NCBI RefSeq assembly: GCF_021729145.1
Contig: NZ_JAJSLW010000002.1
Span: 372,001-436,000, forward strand
Direction: 5' to 3'
Length of the DNA: 64,000 bases
Source: Membranihabitans maritimus
GTDB taxonomy: Bacteria; Bacteroidota; Bacteroidia; Chitinophagales; Saprospiraceae
Shown here in pieces: positions 17,864-27,143 of this stretch. Each line of letters starts with the position of its first letter. The stretch's first letter is position 1. The notes beneath the pieces were generated by a model that saw only the letters and a program-made list of their open reading frames with translations, was not told where the DNA came from and searched no databases. The position numbers and the translations under genes are program-made.

Positions 17864-19348
17864 TTAATCCATTGGTGTTCCCATAGGGTCTTCACTTTCA
17901 TAAGGAGGATAAGGATATGTATCAGGTGTAACAACGATCCCAGTCGATAACTTCAAGGGAACGGAACCCAATCCTGGAAATTTTAATTCAGCAAAAAATG
18001 CGCTGTACCCTTCTTCCGGTTGATCTATTTTAATTGTGTATTTACCGTCTGCTGAAATTGGGATATTGGAGGGTTCATAAGCACGTCCAATTTCTGTAAC
18101 CTGGAAATTACGTCCATTGGGATTGTGGGCCTTCCACAGCGTTATTGATTCAGGGATAAATTCTTTGTTTGTTTGAATATGAATTTCGCCATTTTTCACT
18201 TCCCAATCAAAATCGGGTCTTTCTTTTTGGGCCACGATCATTTGGAAAAAGGCTGCCAGCGTTTCGACAACATCCGTCTCTTTCATAGAGTGTTCGGAAT
18301 TGGGTACATAACGTAGGTGTTTTTCCCCTTTGAGGTCGTCCCAGTAAAATTGCCAGGAATCAGGAAGGAAAAATTGATCACCAGAAGCCCATAAAAGTAG
18401 TTTAGGAATCTTTAGATCGTTGAGAAATGAGTACGGTTCAGTTTGTAAGGTAAGTTGGTGGTATTCTTCCGAATTTTGCCATTCCATGATCCCTTCATAT
18501 TCGTAATCATGAATAGCGTCTGCCCATCTTCCGTAAGCTCTCCAATGATGCTTAAAGGAAGGTACCATATTTAATAAGTCTATTACGATGGGGGCAATGG
18601 CTACAACTCTTTCGTCGACAGCTCCTGTTGTCCATGTAGTCCACCCTCTTTTGGATGCACCTGTTACTACAAACTCATTAACCGGGTTATTAATTTTGTC
18701 TGAAGATGTGACTTCGGTAATTACATCCATGGCTCTGACTGCTGCTTTAGTCATTGGAAAACGGGCCAACCAATGGGCATCTTTCGAATCTGCCCCTTTT
18801 TCCAGAAATTGTCGCCATCCGTAGGATATTATTTCATCTTCGACCCTTGGTCCGTAGTCATCTCCTACAAATTCGGTTGGTTGATTGGGTACGTTATGTA
18901 TTTTGGATACAATAGAATTTGAAGCTTGCGCTAATTTGACGAGTACATCATCGGGTTTTTCCGGTTGGTCACTTTTGTGGCTTCCTCCACTGATAAGTAA
19001 CAGACCTGTATTTGATTTAACACTTTCAGGTACTACAATCGTTACCCAGTGCCACCATTCCGGTCTTTTTACTACAGATTTATCCAACCATACCTGTGAA
19101 ACCATTTTTACAATATAGGTAGTGTATCCATCACCGGGCAATGTATTCACCACTTCATACGAAAAGGCATCATCTGGTGTATAAACATATTTTGCGAGGT
19201 CACTATTATTTTTACTGAAATCCTGCTGGGTAAAGAATCTTTCATTTTTTGACTCAGGGTTAATTTTGGGGGTGCATGAAAATGAGAAAATGAATAAGGA
19301 GATAAGAGGTAGGAATGATGATAATTTTGTTTTAAATGACATGTCCAA
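17864..19348 (-). CDS. PhoPQ-activated pathogenicity-related (PqaA-type) lipoprotein, alpha/beta hydrolase fold
   Basis: The 494-residue protein has a lipobox (FSFSC, Cys about 25) and matches the PhoPQ_related family: PEWWHWVTIVVP, GLLLISGG, then the nucleophile-elbow-like VTGASKRGWTTW, and KIPKLLLWASGDQFF with NSEHSM near the expected acid and His positions. Family members are secreted putative hydrolases of unknown substrate; despite the name there is no PhoPQ system here. It is downstream of the ceramidase-like gene on the same strand, 314 bases apart. Confidence 0.85.
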   Translation of the reverse strand: MDMSFKTKLSSFLPLISLFIFSFSCTPKINPESKNERFFTQQDFSKNNSDLAKYVYTPDDAFSYEVVNTLPGDGYTTYIVKMVSQVWLDKSVVKRPEWWHWVTIVVPESVKSNTGLLLISGGSHKSDQPEKPDDVLVKLAQASNSIVSKIHNVPNQPTEFVGDDYGPRVEDEIISYGWRQFLEKGADSKDAHWLARFPMTKAAVRAMDVITEVTSSDKINNPVNEFVVTGASKRGWTTWTTGAVDERVVAIAPIVIDLLNMVPSFKHHWRAYGRWADAIHDYEYEGIMEWQNSEEYHQLTLQTEPYSFLNDLKIPKLLLWASGDQFFLPDSWQFYWDDLKGEKHLRYVPNSEHSMKETDVVETLAAFFQMIVAQKERPDFDWEVKNGEIHIQTNKEFIPESITLWKAHNPNGRNFQVTEIGRAYEPSNIPISADGKYTIKIDQPEEGYSAFFAELKFPGLGSVPLKLSTGIVVTPDTYPYPPYESEDPMGTPMD

Positions 19349-19662
19349 AAGAATTTTACATTAACAAAACGACTTAAAGTTGAATATAAGTCAAATTTAA
19401 TAAAATTATCTTTAAATTGAAGTTAATTCGACAAGTGGTTGATATAATTAATCTGAATTTGAGGAATGTTTTAGGGGCAGACTGCCTGAAAATAGTGAGA
19501 TCAGACCCGGAAAGACGAATACATAGGGATTATTTAGAGTCCTTTTTTACAAGATGGTTGCTGTTTTCAAGTGGTAAGGAAATTCTGATAAAGGTAGGGG
19601 TAGTTGCCTCGTTCAGACATGTCCTGTTCCATTTTAAACTGAAACAATTCGTCAGGTACAGG
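19349..19662. other. Intergenic leader region
   Basis: These 314 bases separate two reverse-strand genes. A TTG-started frame on the forward strand (19417-19677) has no recognisable motif and is probably chance. The region presumably holds the promoter of the PqaA-type gene. Confidence 0.35.
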
Positions 19663-21225
19663 TTATTGATTCGATGACAGGTTCTGAAGCACCTTTTTTA
19701 ACTCCGAATAAATAATGGGTGCTGTTTCAGGACCCAGTGAGTTTTCTTCACCGTAGGTATCTCCTTCATTTATGTATAGCCAGGGTTCTTCTGCGTCCCA
19801 TTCGCTTTTGGGGATAATATATCCGACTTCGTCATTCGAAAGGCCCAGGTAAAAGTGATATTTTCCCGGCATGAAATCCTTTAAGGGAGGGACTTCCAGA
19901 GGTTCTATACTATAGTCCTGGCCGGGTGGGTTTTCAATACCACCATAAATGATTTCCGGATATATTTCTCCGGGAATACTTAGAAAAGTAACAGGACCGG
20001 CCTTGATAGCACATACTTCAGTGCGGGTTTTGAACCATTTGTGCATTCCACGATCGAGTAACCCAATCGCTGAAGCGATCCTAAAATTTCTATTATGCAC
20101 CGGAAGCTCAAAAGTCTTCGAAAAAATGTTAATCGGGTTCAATTTTTTTATGGTGTCACTTTTTTGCAGGGCCTCTACGGACCAAATTGCTACTTGTTCT
20201 CCAATGGCTCTTGCTTTTTCATATGACGGGGCTAAATAATCAGTTTGCCGAATAGAATCCCTGACAGTGAGAGAAGAATGTGGAGCCATCAAGCCCCCTA
20301 TTACGCCACTAAAAAAAACAGAAGTACCCCCCATTCCTTGCAGTTCATTACGATTGTTATGGGTAATTCCCTTCTCCAGTGCTTCTCTAATATAATGGGG
20401 ATAATCGGAGCTAATTAAAGTATTTTTACTCCAGAGACTTTCAGGATGATTCGACCAATTGACTAATGTACCCATGGTAGAGTCATTATTAGCATTCAAC
20501 ACTTGCATTATCTGAATACCTGTGGCTTTGACAATTGGTTTTCTTGTGTCTTTTATCAAAATGGAATCCTTTCCGCTTAGATCTTGTCCAAAAATGAAGG
20601 TTGCCGGCTGCAGGGCCTGAACTGCCGATTTTATGGAACTGATTACTTGTTGTTTAAGCCAATTCATATGATTACCGTCTACACCGCTATGAAAGATATT
20701 GGGTCCCCAGAGGCCTATCAAATCATTGCTTTCGTGGGTATGGGTGGAAGCTATAAGCGTGTAATCTATCCCCAGTTCTTTGGGAATCATATTGCGAATA
20801 TCAATTACATCGGTATACATAAATCCTATGGCATCAATTGAGACCAGAGCGATCCTAGTGAGACCGTCGTCCAGAACCACAGCACGTGACCAGACATCGT
20901 CGTGAATACCATTTGCTGGTTTGTTATTGTGGAAACCTGCTATCCATATAGCATCAAAACTCCCATTTTCATTGGCGTCAATAAATTCTTCTCCGTCATC
21001 AAATTTTGCATTATTATTCTCGTCTATCCAGGTATCCAGGAGAGTTGGGGTAATTTTAGATTTACCAAATCCGACAGAGTATATCACCGGTGCTTCTTTC
21101 CCATCAACGGATATGTTCATAGAATAGCCGGGATGTCTATCATTTAAATTTGACAAAACCCAAAGGACAGAAGCAATGACAAGAAGTAATACAAGCCCTA
21201 ATATCCAGCGTAAAGATTTTTTCAT
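19663..21225 (-). CDS. Neutral/alkaline non-lysosomal ceramidase-like protein, membrane anchored
   Basis: The 520-residue protein begins with one transmembrane helix or uncleaved signal (WILGLVLLLVIASVLWVL) and continues as a neutral ceramidase N-terminal domain. Evidence is GFGKSKITP, the zinc-site-like STHTHESNDLIG and NWSNHPESLW, and AIKAGPVTFLSIPGEIYPE. The family hydrolyses ceramide or, in bacterial homologues, unknown amides and esters. An Asp/Asn-rich insertion (ENNNAKFDDGEEFIDANENG, about 67-87) resembles a calcium-binding loop. The C-terminal beta domain of true ceramidases appears absent, so the substrate is uncertain. Confidence 0.8.
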   Translation of the reverse strand: MKKSLRWILGLVLLLVIASVLWVLSNLNDRHPGYSMNISVDGKEAPVIYSVGFGKSKITPTLLDTWIDENNNAKFDDGEEFIDANENGSFDAIWIAGFHNNKPANGIHDDVWSRAVVLDDGLTRIALVSIDAIGFMYTDVIDIRNMIPKELGIDYTLIASTHTHESNDLIGLWGPNIFHSGVDGNHMNWLKQQVISSIKSAVQALQPATFIFGQDLSGKDSILIKDTRKPIVKATGIQIMQVLNANNDSTMGTLVNWSNHPESLWSKNTLISSDYPHYIREALEKGITHNNRNELQGMGGTSVFFSGVIGGLMAPHSSLTVRDSIRQTDYLAPSYEKARAIGEQVAIWSVEALQKSDTIKKLNPINIFSKTFELPVHNRNFRIASAIGLLDRGMHKWFKTRTEVCAIKAGPVTFLSIPGEIYPEIIYGGIENPPGQDYSIEPLEVPPLKDFMPGKYHFYLGLSNDEVGYIIPKSEWDAEEPWLYINEGDTYGEENSLGPETAPIIYSELKKVLQNLSSNQ

Positions 21226-21369
21226 TGATGAATGGGTTTAACATTTCAGCATAAAGTTAATGAAAATTTCAATGGAATAAATTATTACAATAACAGTAAT
21301 GAATTTGTTGTAACAGTGTAAGGAATTATATATTTTATATGGACTTATTTTTAATAAAATATTAATCTA

Positions 21370-22428
21370 ATGGTGCATATATTGATCAGGGTGTTTGTTT
21401 TAATTTGTTTGTGTAAAATATTATGTGGTCAGGGAGTGATTAGTGAGTTTCATTATGATAATGAAGGAGGTGATCAGGGAGAGTTTGTAGAAGTTTTTTG
21501 GCCTATCCCGGACAGTCAACCCACTAACCTGGTTGATTATCGAATCATATTATACAATGGGGCAGATAGTATGACCAATGGTGATAGGGGGCTCCAGGGC
21601 ATTCTATCCACTTGTGATAGTTCAGGATGTTATTATGTTTGGGAGACGAGTCTTCAAAACGAATTGGAAGGAATTGCATTGGCATATGCAGGTGAGACTG
21701 ACACTACATTGTATGACTTTGTAAGTTATGAAGGTACTATATTGGCTCTGGACGGCCCGGCGGAAGGTGTATTGAGTATGGATGTTGAAGTAGAAGAAGG
21801 GAGTGATACCCCTGTAGGGTATTCATTGCAGCGCAGGAATGATAGTACATGGTTTGCCGGTCCGCAAACCAGAGGGGTGGTAAACCCTATAGAGCTTTCA
21901 TATTTTGATGCCGTATATCGCCATCAGGCCCAGGTGGTAGAGGTGGTGTGGGAAACCCTATCTGAAAATAATAATGCTTTCTTTGAAGTGGAAAGAAGTC
22001 AGGATGGCTATTCTTTTGAGACAATTGGGAGAGTGTGGGGAGCTGGGGAAAGTCAGTATAAAATATCCTATAATTATATTGATCGGAACCCCGGTCGATG
22101 GTGGCCTTATTACAGATTAAAACAGGTAGGGTTTGACGATGGTTTTATGTATTCTCACGTTGTAAAAGTGGAAATGGGAGGTGTCGAAAGTTCGGAGGGG
22201 TTGTATGTTTATTGCCATGGAGGGAACCTTTTATTGAGGGCCAATAATAGGTTATTCCCGCAACTTGGGATTTGTATTTATGATTTACAAGGGAAATTGT
22301 TGTTTCATAAAAACCAATTGTCCGGAACTACGAAGGTTGTGAATTCTCATATTTTGCCTGAGATTATAGTTTATGTAGTTTATTCAGGAAATGAAATTAT
22401 CCAAAGTGGAAAGTTGGCTAATTTTTGA
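21370..22428 (+). CDS. Secreted protein with lamin-tail-like domain and T9SS-type C-terminus
   Basis: The 352-residue protein has a signal peptide (VFVLICLCKILCGQG). It then has an N-terminal lamin-tail-like region (ISEFHYDNEGGDQGEFVEVF). A module typical of Bacteroidota extracellular proteins follows (ENNNAFFEVERSQDGYSFE, then YYRLKQVGFDDG), and a C-terminal beta-rich tail (ICIYDLQGKLLF ... GKLANF) resembles a type A T9SS sorting domain. It is probably exported across the outer membrane and anchored or released. No enzymatic domain is evident and the gene stands alone. Confidence 0.7.
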   Translation: MVHILIRVFVLICLCKILCGQGVISEFHYDNEGGDQGEFVEVFWPIPDSQPTNLVDYRIILYNGADSMTNGDRGLQGILSTCDSSGCYYVWETSLQNELEGIALAYAGETDTTLYDFVSYEGTILALDGPAEGVLSMDVEVEEGSDTPVGYSLQRRNDSTWFAGPQTRGVVNPIELSYFDAVYRHQAQVVEVVWETLSENNNAFFEVERSQDGYSFETIGRVWGAGESQYKISYNYIDRNPGRWWPYYRLKQVGFDDGFMYSHVVKVEMGGVESSEGLYVYCHGGNLLLRANNRLFPQLGICIYDLQGKLLFHKNQLSGTTKVVNSHILPEIIVYVVYSGNEIIQSGKLANF

Positions 22429-22760
22429 AAAGAGGATGTGCTTCGTTGCATAAATAAAGCTGGTTTAAGTCGTTCTTTCAGGATACGGGTAGATTTGAGT
22501 CTGAATAATTAACGGGTAGTAGAACTTATCGTTTGGAGGAGAAGTTGTAATATTTGTAGAAAATGTGGGAATTGCTGTACAAGCTTTGACGATCGACCGT
22601 GTTGAATTGGCCCCAGGCATACCGGAATTTTCTGCATTTATATGCGATTTCTTGTATTAATCCGAATCAAAACTTACAACTATATAATAATTCCGTAAAA
22701 ATTTGAAAAGGGCTGCATAGTTAATTGCAAATATTATGCATAACAAACAGAAATAGTTTC
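22429..22760. other. Intergenic region between convergent genes
   Basis: The 332 bases lie between the 3' ends of the secreted-protein gene and the FadR-type regulator gene. No open frame, RNA gene or strong hairpin with a U-run was recognised. Confidence 0.4.
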
Positions 22761-23507
22761 CTATAAATCAATCACATCAAAGTAAGGCTTTAGATGGGTT
22801 TGCATAGCATTTCTGAAATCATTTACTGTACCCGTCTTGAGTACCTTTACCAAGCCGTCATGGTGAATATGATCCGGTGGTGGAGTATTGGTCTTTCCTT
22901 TTCTGTATTTTTTAAATACGTGTTCGAATACAGGAAGCAGGAGAATTTGGAATCGGGTAAATGTTTCGTTTCCGGTCATATCGTATAGCTTTGTATGGAA
23001 TCGTATTTCTTCTTCTTTTGTAGGTTCTTCGATACTCGTTTGACTGGCAACTATTTCTTCTAGTTCTTCAATGTCTTGTGCTGTTTTTCGAGCAAACAAA
23101 AATTCCGCCATTCCCATTTCCAGGATGAGTCGCATTTCAAATACATCGTTGAGCGTATCTTTGCCTAGTATAAAGGGATTCATCACTCTTTCCAGTCCGC
23201 CAAGAATATCAGGACGAGCCATAATCATCCCTCTCCGGGTACGCGATTCAATAATTCCCAGCATTCGAAGCCGACTTAATGCTTCACGGACCACATTTCT
23301 ACTTACATCCAATTTTTCCGCTATTTCCAATTCCCCGGGAAGTGAGTCACCGGGTTTGAATGCATTTTCCTGGAAGTAGTCTCGTAAAATATTTTCTACC
23401 CTATCGGTCATGGATACGGAGTTCAATGGTTTAAGTCCCTTTTTCTTTGCTGCCATAGTGTTTTTCTTTTCCAAAATTGATCTTACTATTTCAATGCTTT
23501 GTGTCAA
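22761..23507 (-). CDS. FadR/GntR family transcriptional regulator
   Basis: The 248-residue protein has a GntR winged helix (about residues 33-100; PGELEIAEKLDVSRNVVREALSRLRMLGIIESR) followed by an FCD ligand-binding domain (about 110-235), with the metal-binding pattern residues in FEMRLILEMGMAE, FHTKLYDMTGN and HHDGLVKVL. FCD proteins sense sugar acids and other carboxylates. It is divergent from the SusC gene that begins the large block, so it is the most likely regulator of that block and would respond to an acid made by the pathway. MAAKKKG at 23456 is an alternative start. Confidence 0.9.
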   Translation of the reverse strand: MTQSIEIVRSILEKKNTMAAKKKGLKPLNSVSMTDRVENILRDYFQENAFKPGDSLPGELEIAEKLDVSRNVVREALSRLRMLGIIESRTRRGMIMARPDILGGLERVMNPFILGKDTLNDVFEMRLILEMGMAEFLFARKTAQDIEELEEIVASQTSIEEPTKEEEIRFHTKLYDMTGNETFTRFQILLLPVFEHVFKKYRKGKTNTPPPDHIHHDGLVKVLKTGTVNDFRNAMQTHLKPYFDVIDL

Positions 23508-23636
23508 ATTAAATTTTGAAGAAATGTGTATTTTCCTCTAATAAATACTTTAATAATTGGATGAGAGGGGGAAATACGACATCGTTCAAATGTAACAAAA
23601 ATAATATTCTTAATAATATTTTAATAATTCAAAAGT

Positions 23637-23659
23637 ATTTGTATATTTGACCAACAAAT
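23637..23659 (+). promoter_or_regulatory. Inverted repeat overlapping a Bacteroidota promoter element
   Basis: ATTTGT (23637-23642) and ACAAAT (23654-23659) form an inverted repeat with an 11-base spacer. TATATTTG at 23642-23649 lies inside it and fits the -7 consensus TAnnTTTG; no clear -33 element is seen. A repressor bound here would block transcription of the SusC gene, and the divergent FadR-type gene is an obvious candidate. AT-rich DNA makes short repeats common, so this is tentative. Confidence 0.4.
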
Positions 23660-23802
23660 AAAATAATAATAATTAAAACAATGAAATTTATTGTTGAGAT
23701 TAAGAGTCTTTTATTTGTAGGGGATAATTGCAGTGCTGACAGTGCTGTCCTGAAAAGGATCTGAATCCCATCCGGAAAGAAAATAATAGGAATAGAAGAT
23801 AA

Positions 23803-23838
23803 AAGGCTGAGTGAATATTCGAGAATTTACCCAGCCTT
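23803..23838 (+). promoter_or_regulatory. Stem-loop in the long SusC leader
   Basis: AAGGCTG (23803-23809) pairs with CAGCCTT (23832-23838) about 35 bases before the SusC start. With the candidate promoter near 23645, the transcript would have a leader of over 200 bases. The hairpin could affect translation or termination. No U-run follows it. Confidence 0.35.
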
Positions 23839-23872
23839 GGTATAATTAAAAGATTAATTAAAATGCAAAAGT

Positions 23873-26800
23873 ATGAAAATTGATGTACTAATCAATCAGG
23901 TCATTCTGTTGTTTGTTTTTTGTGGAGTGACTTACGGAAATTCGGGCCCTGACTTACTACGTCTGGATTTCAATTTAATGAACTTTGAGAAAGAAGTAAT
24001 TAATGTAGAGGGGGTGGTGACCGATGTCAATGGGGAGCCTTTAATCGGCGTGAATGTGTTGGTGAAAGGATCGGATCAGGGCACCGCTACTGATTTTAAT
24101 GGAAAATTTGAATTGTCAGATGTAGCGGATGACGCCATTTTGGTTCTTTCCTATATAGGGTACAAAACAAAAGAAGTTCCATTGGATGGAAAAGCCAGCA
24201 TAATCATTACATTAGAGGAAAATTTGCAGACCCTTGATGAGCTGGTAGTCGTGGGTTATGGGGAACAAAAGAAGGCTAATCTAACTGGTGCAGTTGATCA
24301 AATTGGTAGTAAAGAAATAGAAAATTTTTCGGTTCCTAATGTCTCAAGAGCATTGCAAGGTCAAATTCCAGGACTTAATATCTCATTTAACAATGGAAGA
24401 CCAAATTCAAACCCTACCTATAATATCAGAGGACTAACTTCAATTGGGGCTGGAGGCTCTGCTCTGGTTCTTATCGATGGAGTTGAAGGAGATCCAAGCA
24501 CATTAAATCCTGAGGATGTCGAGAGTGTATCAGTATTGAAAGATGCTGCCTCTGCTGCCATCTATGGATCCAGAGGAGCTTTTGGAGTGGTTTTGATAAC
24601 TACGAAAGATCCGGGTGAAAAATCTCAAATCAAATATTCTGCAAATTTTTCTACAAACTCTCGAACAACTGAAAGAGAAGTTTTAAAGGATAGTTATTTG
24701 TGGGCTAAGATGTATCTAGAGAGTTTTACTGAATTGTATGGTGGAACACGTACTCCGACGACTGTGGGGAGTGTAGGAATAAATTTTTCTCAAGATTATT
24801 TGGATGAATTGAAGTATCGATCTGAAAATCCGGATCATGGAAAACAGGATGTTGGAGTAGATCCATCAACAGGAAGTTATGCATATTATGGAAATACAGA
24901 TTGGAGGGATTTGATCTACAAAGATAATATTCCATCTATGGAACATTCGCTAGTTGCATCCGGAGGAGGAGAAACCTCTTCTTTCTATATTTCAGGGCGA
25001 TATTTTACACAAGATGGTCTGTATAATATTCGTTCCGATAAATACAATGCATATGATTTACGTACTAAAGGATCAATTCAACCATTTAATTGGTTGAGGT
25101 TAAATAGTAATATTCACTATTCAAGCAATTCATATGTTGATCCTTTTTCGAATGGAAATGTTTGGAATACTATTTTGATTAGAAGTGGAGCGACGCCGAT
25201 GGGGGTTCCATACAACCCAGATGGCACTTATACGCAAATTGGATCCCAAACAATTGGTGTTCTTGAAGGAGAAAGTCAGGCTAAAAATGATCGCAGTCAA
25301 ATTTTAGGAAGTATAGCCTTTGATGCTTCAATTGTCAAGGATGTTTTTAATATCCAGGGTAACTTTACCTACAGGAATCAAATAATAGAAACAAATCAAA
25401 AATACATTCCGGTTCCATATAGCAATATGCCAAATGTGATTACTAATGTTGGCGATTCGCGGTTATATAACAATAAAAACACATTGAATTATTTTGTATA
25501 TAATCTATATGGTAATTATAAACATAACTTCCGTAACAGCAAATTAGGAGTAATGGCTGGTGGGAATATGGAAATTAGCAATACTAGATTTTTAAATGTA
25601 AATAGATCTAATTTGATTATTAAAGAGTTAGATGCATTTAATCTGGCTACAGGAGAAAATTTTATGATAGAAGGTGGGGGAAATGATTGGGCAAATGCAG
25701 GTATTTTTACAAGAATAAATTATAATTATGATGAAAGATACTTAGTTGAGTTAAATGCCCGATATGACGGGTCTTCAAAATTTCCGCAACAAGAGCAATT
25801 TGGGTTTTTCCCTTCCTTTTCTCTGGGATGGAGGCTGAGTGAAGAAAGTATATTGGAAGGAACTGGAAAATGGCTCGATAATTTAAAATTAAGAGCCTCA
25901 TATGGCTCGCTGGGAAATAGTCAAATTAACCCTTATTTATATGTGCCACAAATTAGGGCAAGTCAAACAAATAAAGTAATTAAGGGAGAGAGACCCGTTG
26001 TTACTAGAAATCCGGCGGTACTTCCTGATGACTTTACCTGGGAGACTTCAACAACACTTGATTTTGGTTTGGATGCAGATTTTTTTAAAGGAAGATTAAG
26101 TTTTGTATTTGATTGGTTTCAAAGGAATACGAAAGATATGATTACCGTAGGCCCTGTTCTTCCATCCGTTTTCGGAGCTTCTTCACCTCGGGGAAATTAT
26201 GCTGATCTTGAAACTAAAGGGTTTGAAGTGTCTTTAAGATGGAGGGATCAATTAGAAATAGATAAGCCATTAAATTATTCATTACAGTTAACACTTTCAG
26301 ATGATGTTTCATACATAACAAAATATAATAACCCGCAGGGTAATTTAATCATTGATCCTAATTTGCGTACAGCTGGGTATTATGAAGGGATGCGAGTAGG
26401 AGATATTTGGGGTTTGACTACACTTGGCTTGTTTGCGGATCAGGCAGAAATTGATGACCATGCTGATCAAAGTTTTATTTTGACGAATGTCGGAGGACAA
26501 CCTGCAAAACCGGGAGACATTAAATTTGAGGATATAAATGGAGATGGAAAAGTAGATTGGGGAGATCAAACGATAAGTAATCCCGGAGATCTTTCTGTAA
26601 TTGGAAATATGTCCAGCAGGTATAAATTTGGGATAAGATTGAATGGTGAATATAGTGGATTTGCGATATCGACATTTTTTCAGGGGGTAGCAAAGCGAGA
26701 TTGGTATCCGGTACATCATCAGAATCCATTTTGGGGACCTTATGGTTATTGGGGGGCTGAAATTCCTATACACTTTCTCGAAAATTCCTATACGAATGAC

Positions 26801-27124
26801 AATCCCGATCCAAATGCCTATTGGCCAAGGTGGAAAGGAAATATGGCTTACGGCAATAGACAGTTACAACCACAAACTCGATATCTTCAAAATACAGCTT
26901 ATATACGTTTAAAAGAATTGACGCTTTCCTACTCTCCTCAAAAATTAGCTTCCATGGCAGGAATGTCAAAATTGAGCTTCTTTTTCACGGGAAATAATAT
27001 ATGGACGTATTCGCCCGTCTTTAAAATTTCAAAAGATATTGATCCCGAACAAATGGATGATAATATTGGAACATATTATCCCATGCTCAAAACTTACAGC
27101 GTAGGAGTAAACATAGCCTTTTAA
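23873..27124 (+). CDS. SusC/RagA family TonB-linked outer-membrane transporter
   Basis: The 1083-residue protein has a signal sequence, a carboxypeptidase-regulatory-like domain (about 43-120; VEGVVTDVNGEPLIGVNV), the linker LDELVVVGYGEQKKANLTGAV, a plug (RALQGQIPGLNI, YNIRGLTSIGAGGSALVLIDGVEGD, SAAIYGSRGAFGVVLITTK) and a 22-strand barrel ending in YSVGVNIAF. It imports oligosaccharides together with the SusD partner encoded 19 bases downstream. It has no STN domain, unlike the second SusC of the window, so control should be through the divergent FadR-type regulator, not a sigma/anti-sigma cascade. Confidence 0.95.
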   Translation: MKIDVLINQVILLFVFCGVTYGNSGPDLLRLDFNLMNFEKEVINVEGVVTDVNGEPLIGVNVLVKGSDQGTATDFNGKFELSDVADDAILVLSYIGYKTKEVPLDGKASIIITLEENLQTLDELVVVGYGEQKKANLTGAVDQIGSKEIENFSVPNVSRALQGQIPGLNISFNNGRPNSNPTYNIRGLTSIGAGGSALVLIDGVEGDPSTLNPEDVESVSVLKDAASAAIYGSRGAFGVVLITTKDPGEKSQIKYSANFSTNSRTTEREVLKDSYLWAKMYLESFTELYGGTRTPTTVGSVGINFSQDYLDELKYRSENPDHGKQDVGVDPSTGSYAYYGNTDWRDLIYKDNIPSMEHSLVASGGGETSSFYISGRYFTQDGLYNIRSDKYNAYDLRTKGSIQPFNWLRLNSNIHYSSNSYVDPFSNGNVWNTILIRSGATPMGVPYNPDGTYTQIGSQTIGVLEGESQAKNDRSQILGSIAFDASIVKDVFNIQGNFTYRNQIIETNQKYIPVPYSNMPNVITNVGDSRLYNNKNTLNYFVYNLYGNYKHNFRNSKLGVMAGGNMEISNTRFLNVNRSNLIIKELDAFNLATGENFMIEGGGNDWANAGIFTRINYNYDERYLVELNARYDGSSKFPQQEQFGFFPSFSLGWRLSEESILEGTGKWLDNLKLRASYGSLGNSQINPYLYVPQIRASQTNKVIKGERPVVTRNPAVLPDDFTWETSTTLDFGLDADFFKGRLSFVFDWFQRNTKDMITVGPVLPSVFGASSPRGNYADLETKGFEVSLRWRDQLEIDKPLNYSLQLTLSDDVSYITKYNNPQGNLIIDPNLRTAGYYEGMRVGDIWGLTTLGLFADQAEIDDHADQSFILTNVGGQPAKPGDIKFEDINGDGKVDWGDQTISNPGDLSVIGNMSSRYKFGIRLNGEYSGFAISTFFQGVAKRDWYPVHHQNPFWGPYGYWGAEIPIHFLENSYTNDNPDPNAYWPRWKGNMAYGNRQLQPQTRYLQNTAYIRLKELTLSYSPQKLASMAGMSKLSFFFTGNNIWTYSPVFKISKDIDPEQMDDNIGTYYPMLKTYSVGVNIAF

Positions 27125-27143
27125 AACTAATAAATTATTAGCA

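Noticed and set aside
19417-19677. 86-codon forward frame between the two reverse-strand hydrolase genes
   Set aside because: TTG start, no motif, and it runs into the 3' end of the ceramidase-like gene; probably chance.
26345-26773. 142-codon reverse frame in the first SusC gene
   Set aside because: Antisense to a strongly supported transporter gene and without family features.
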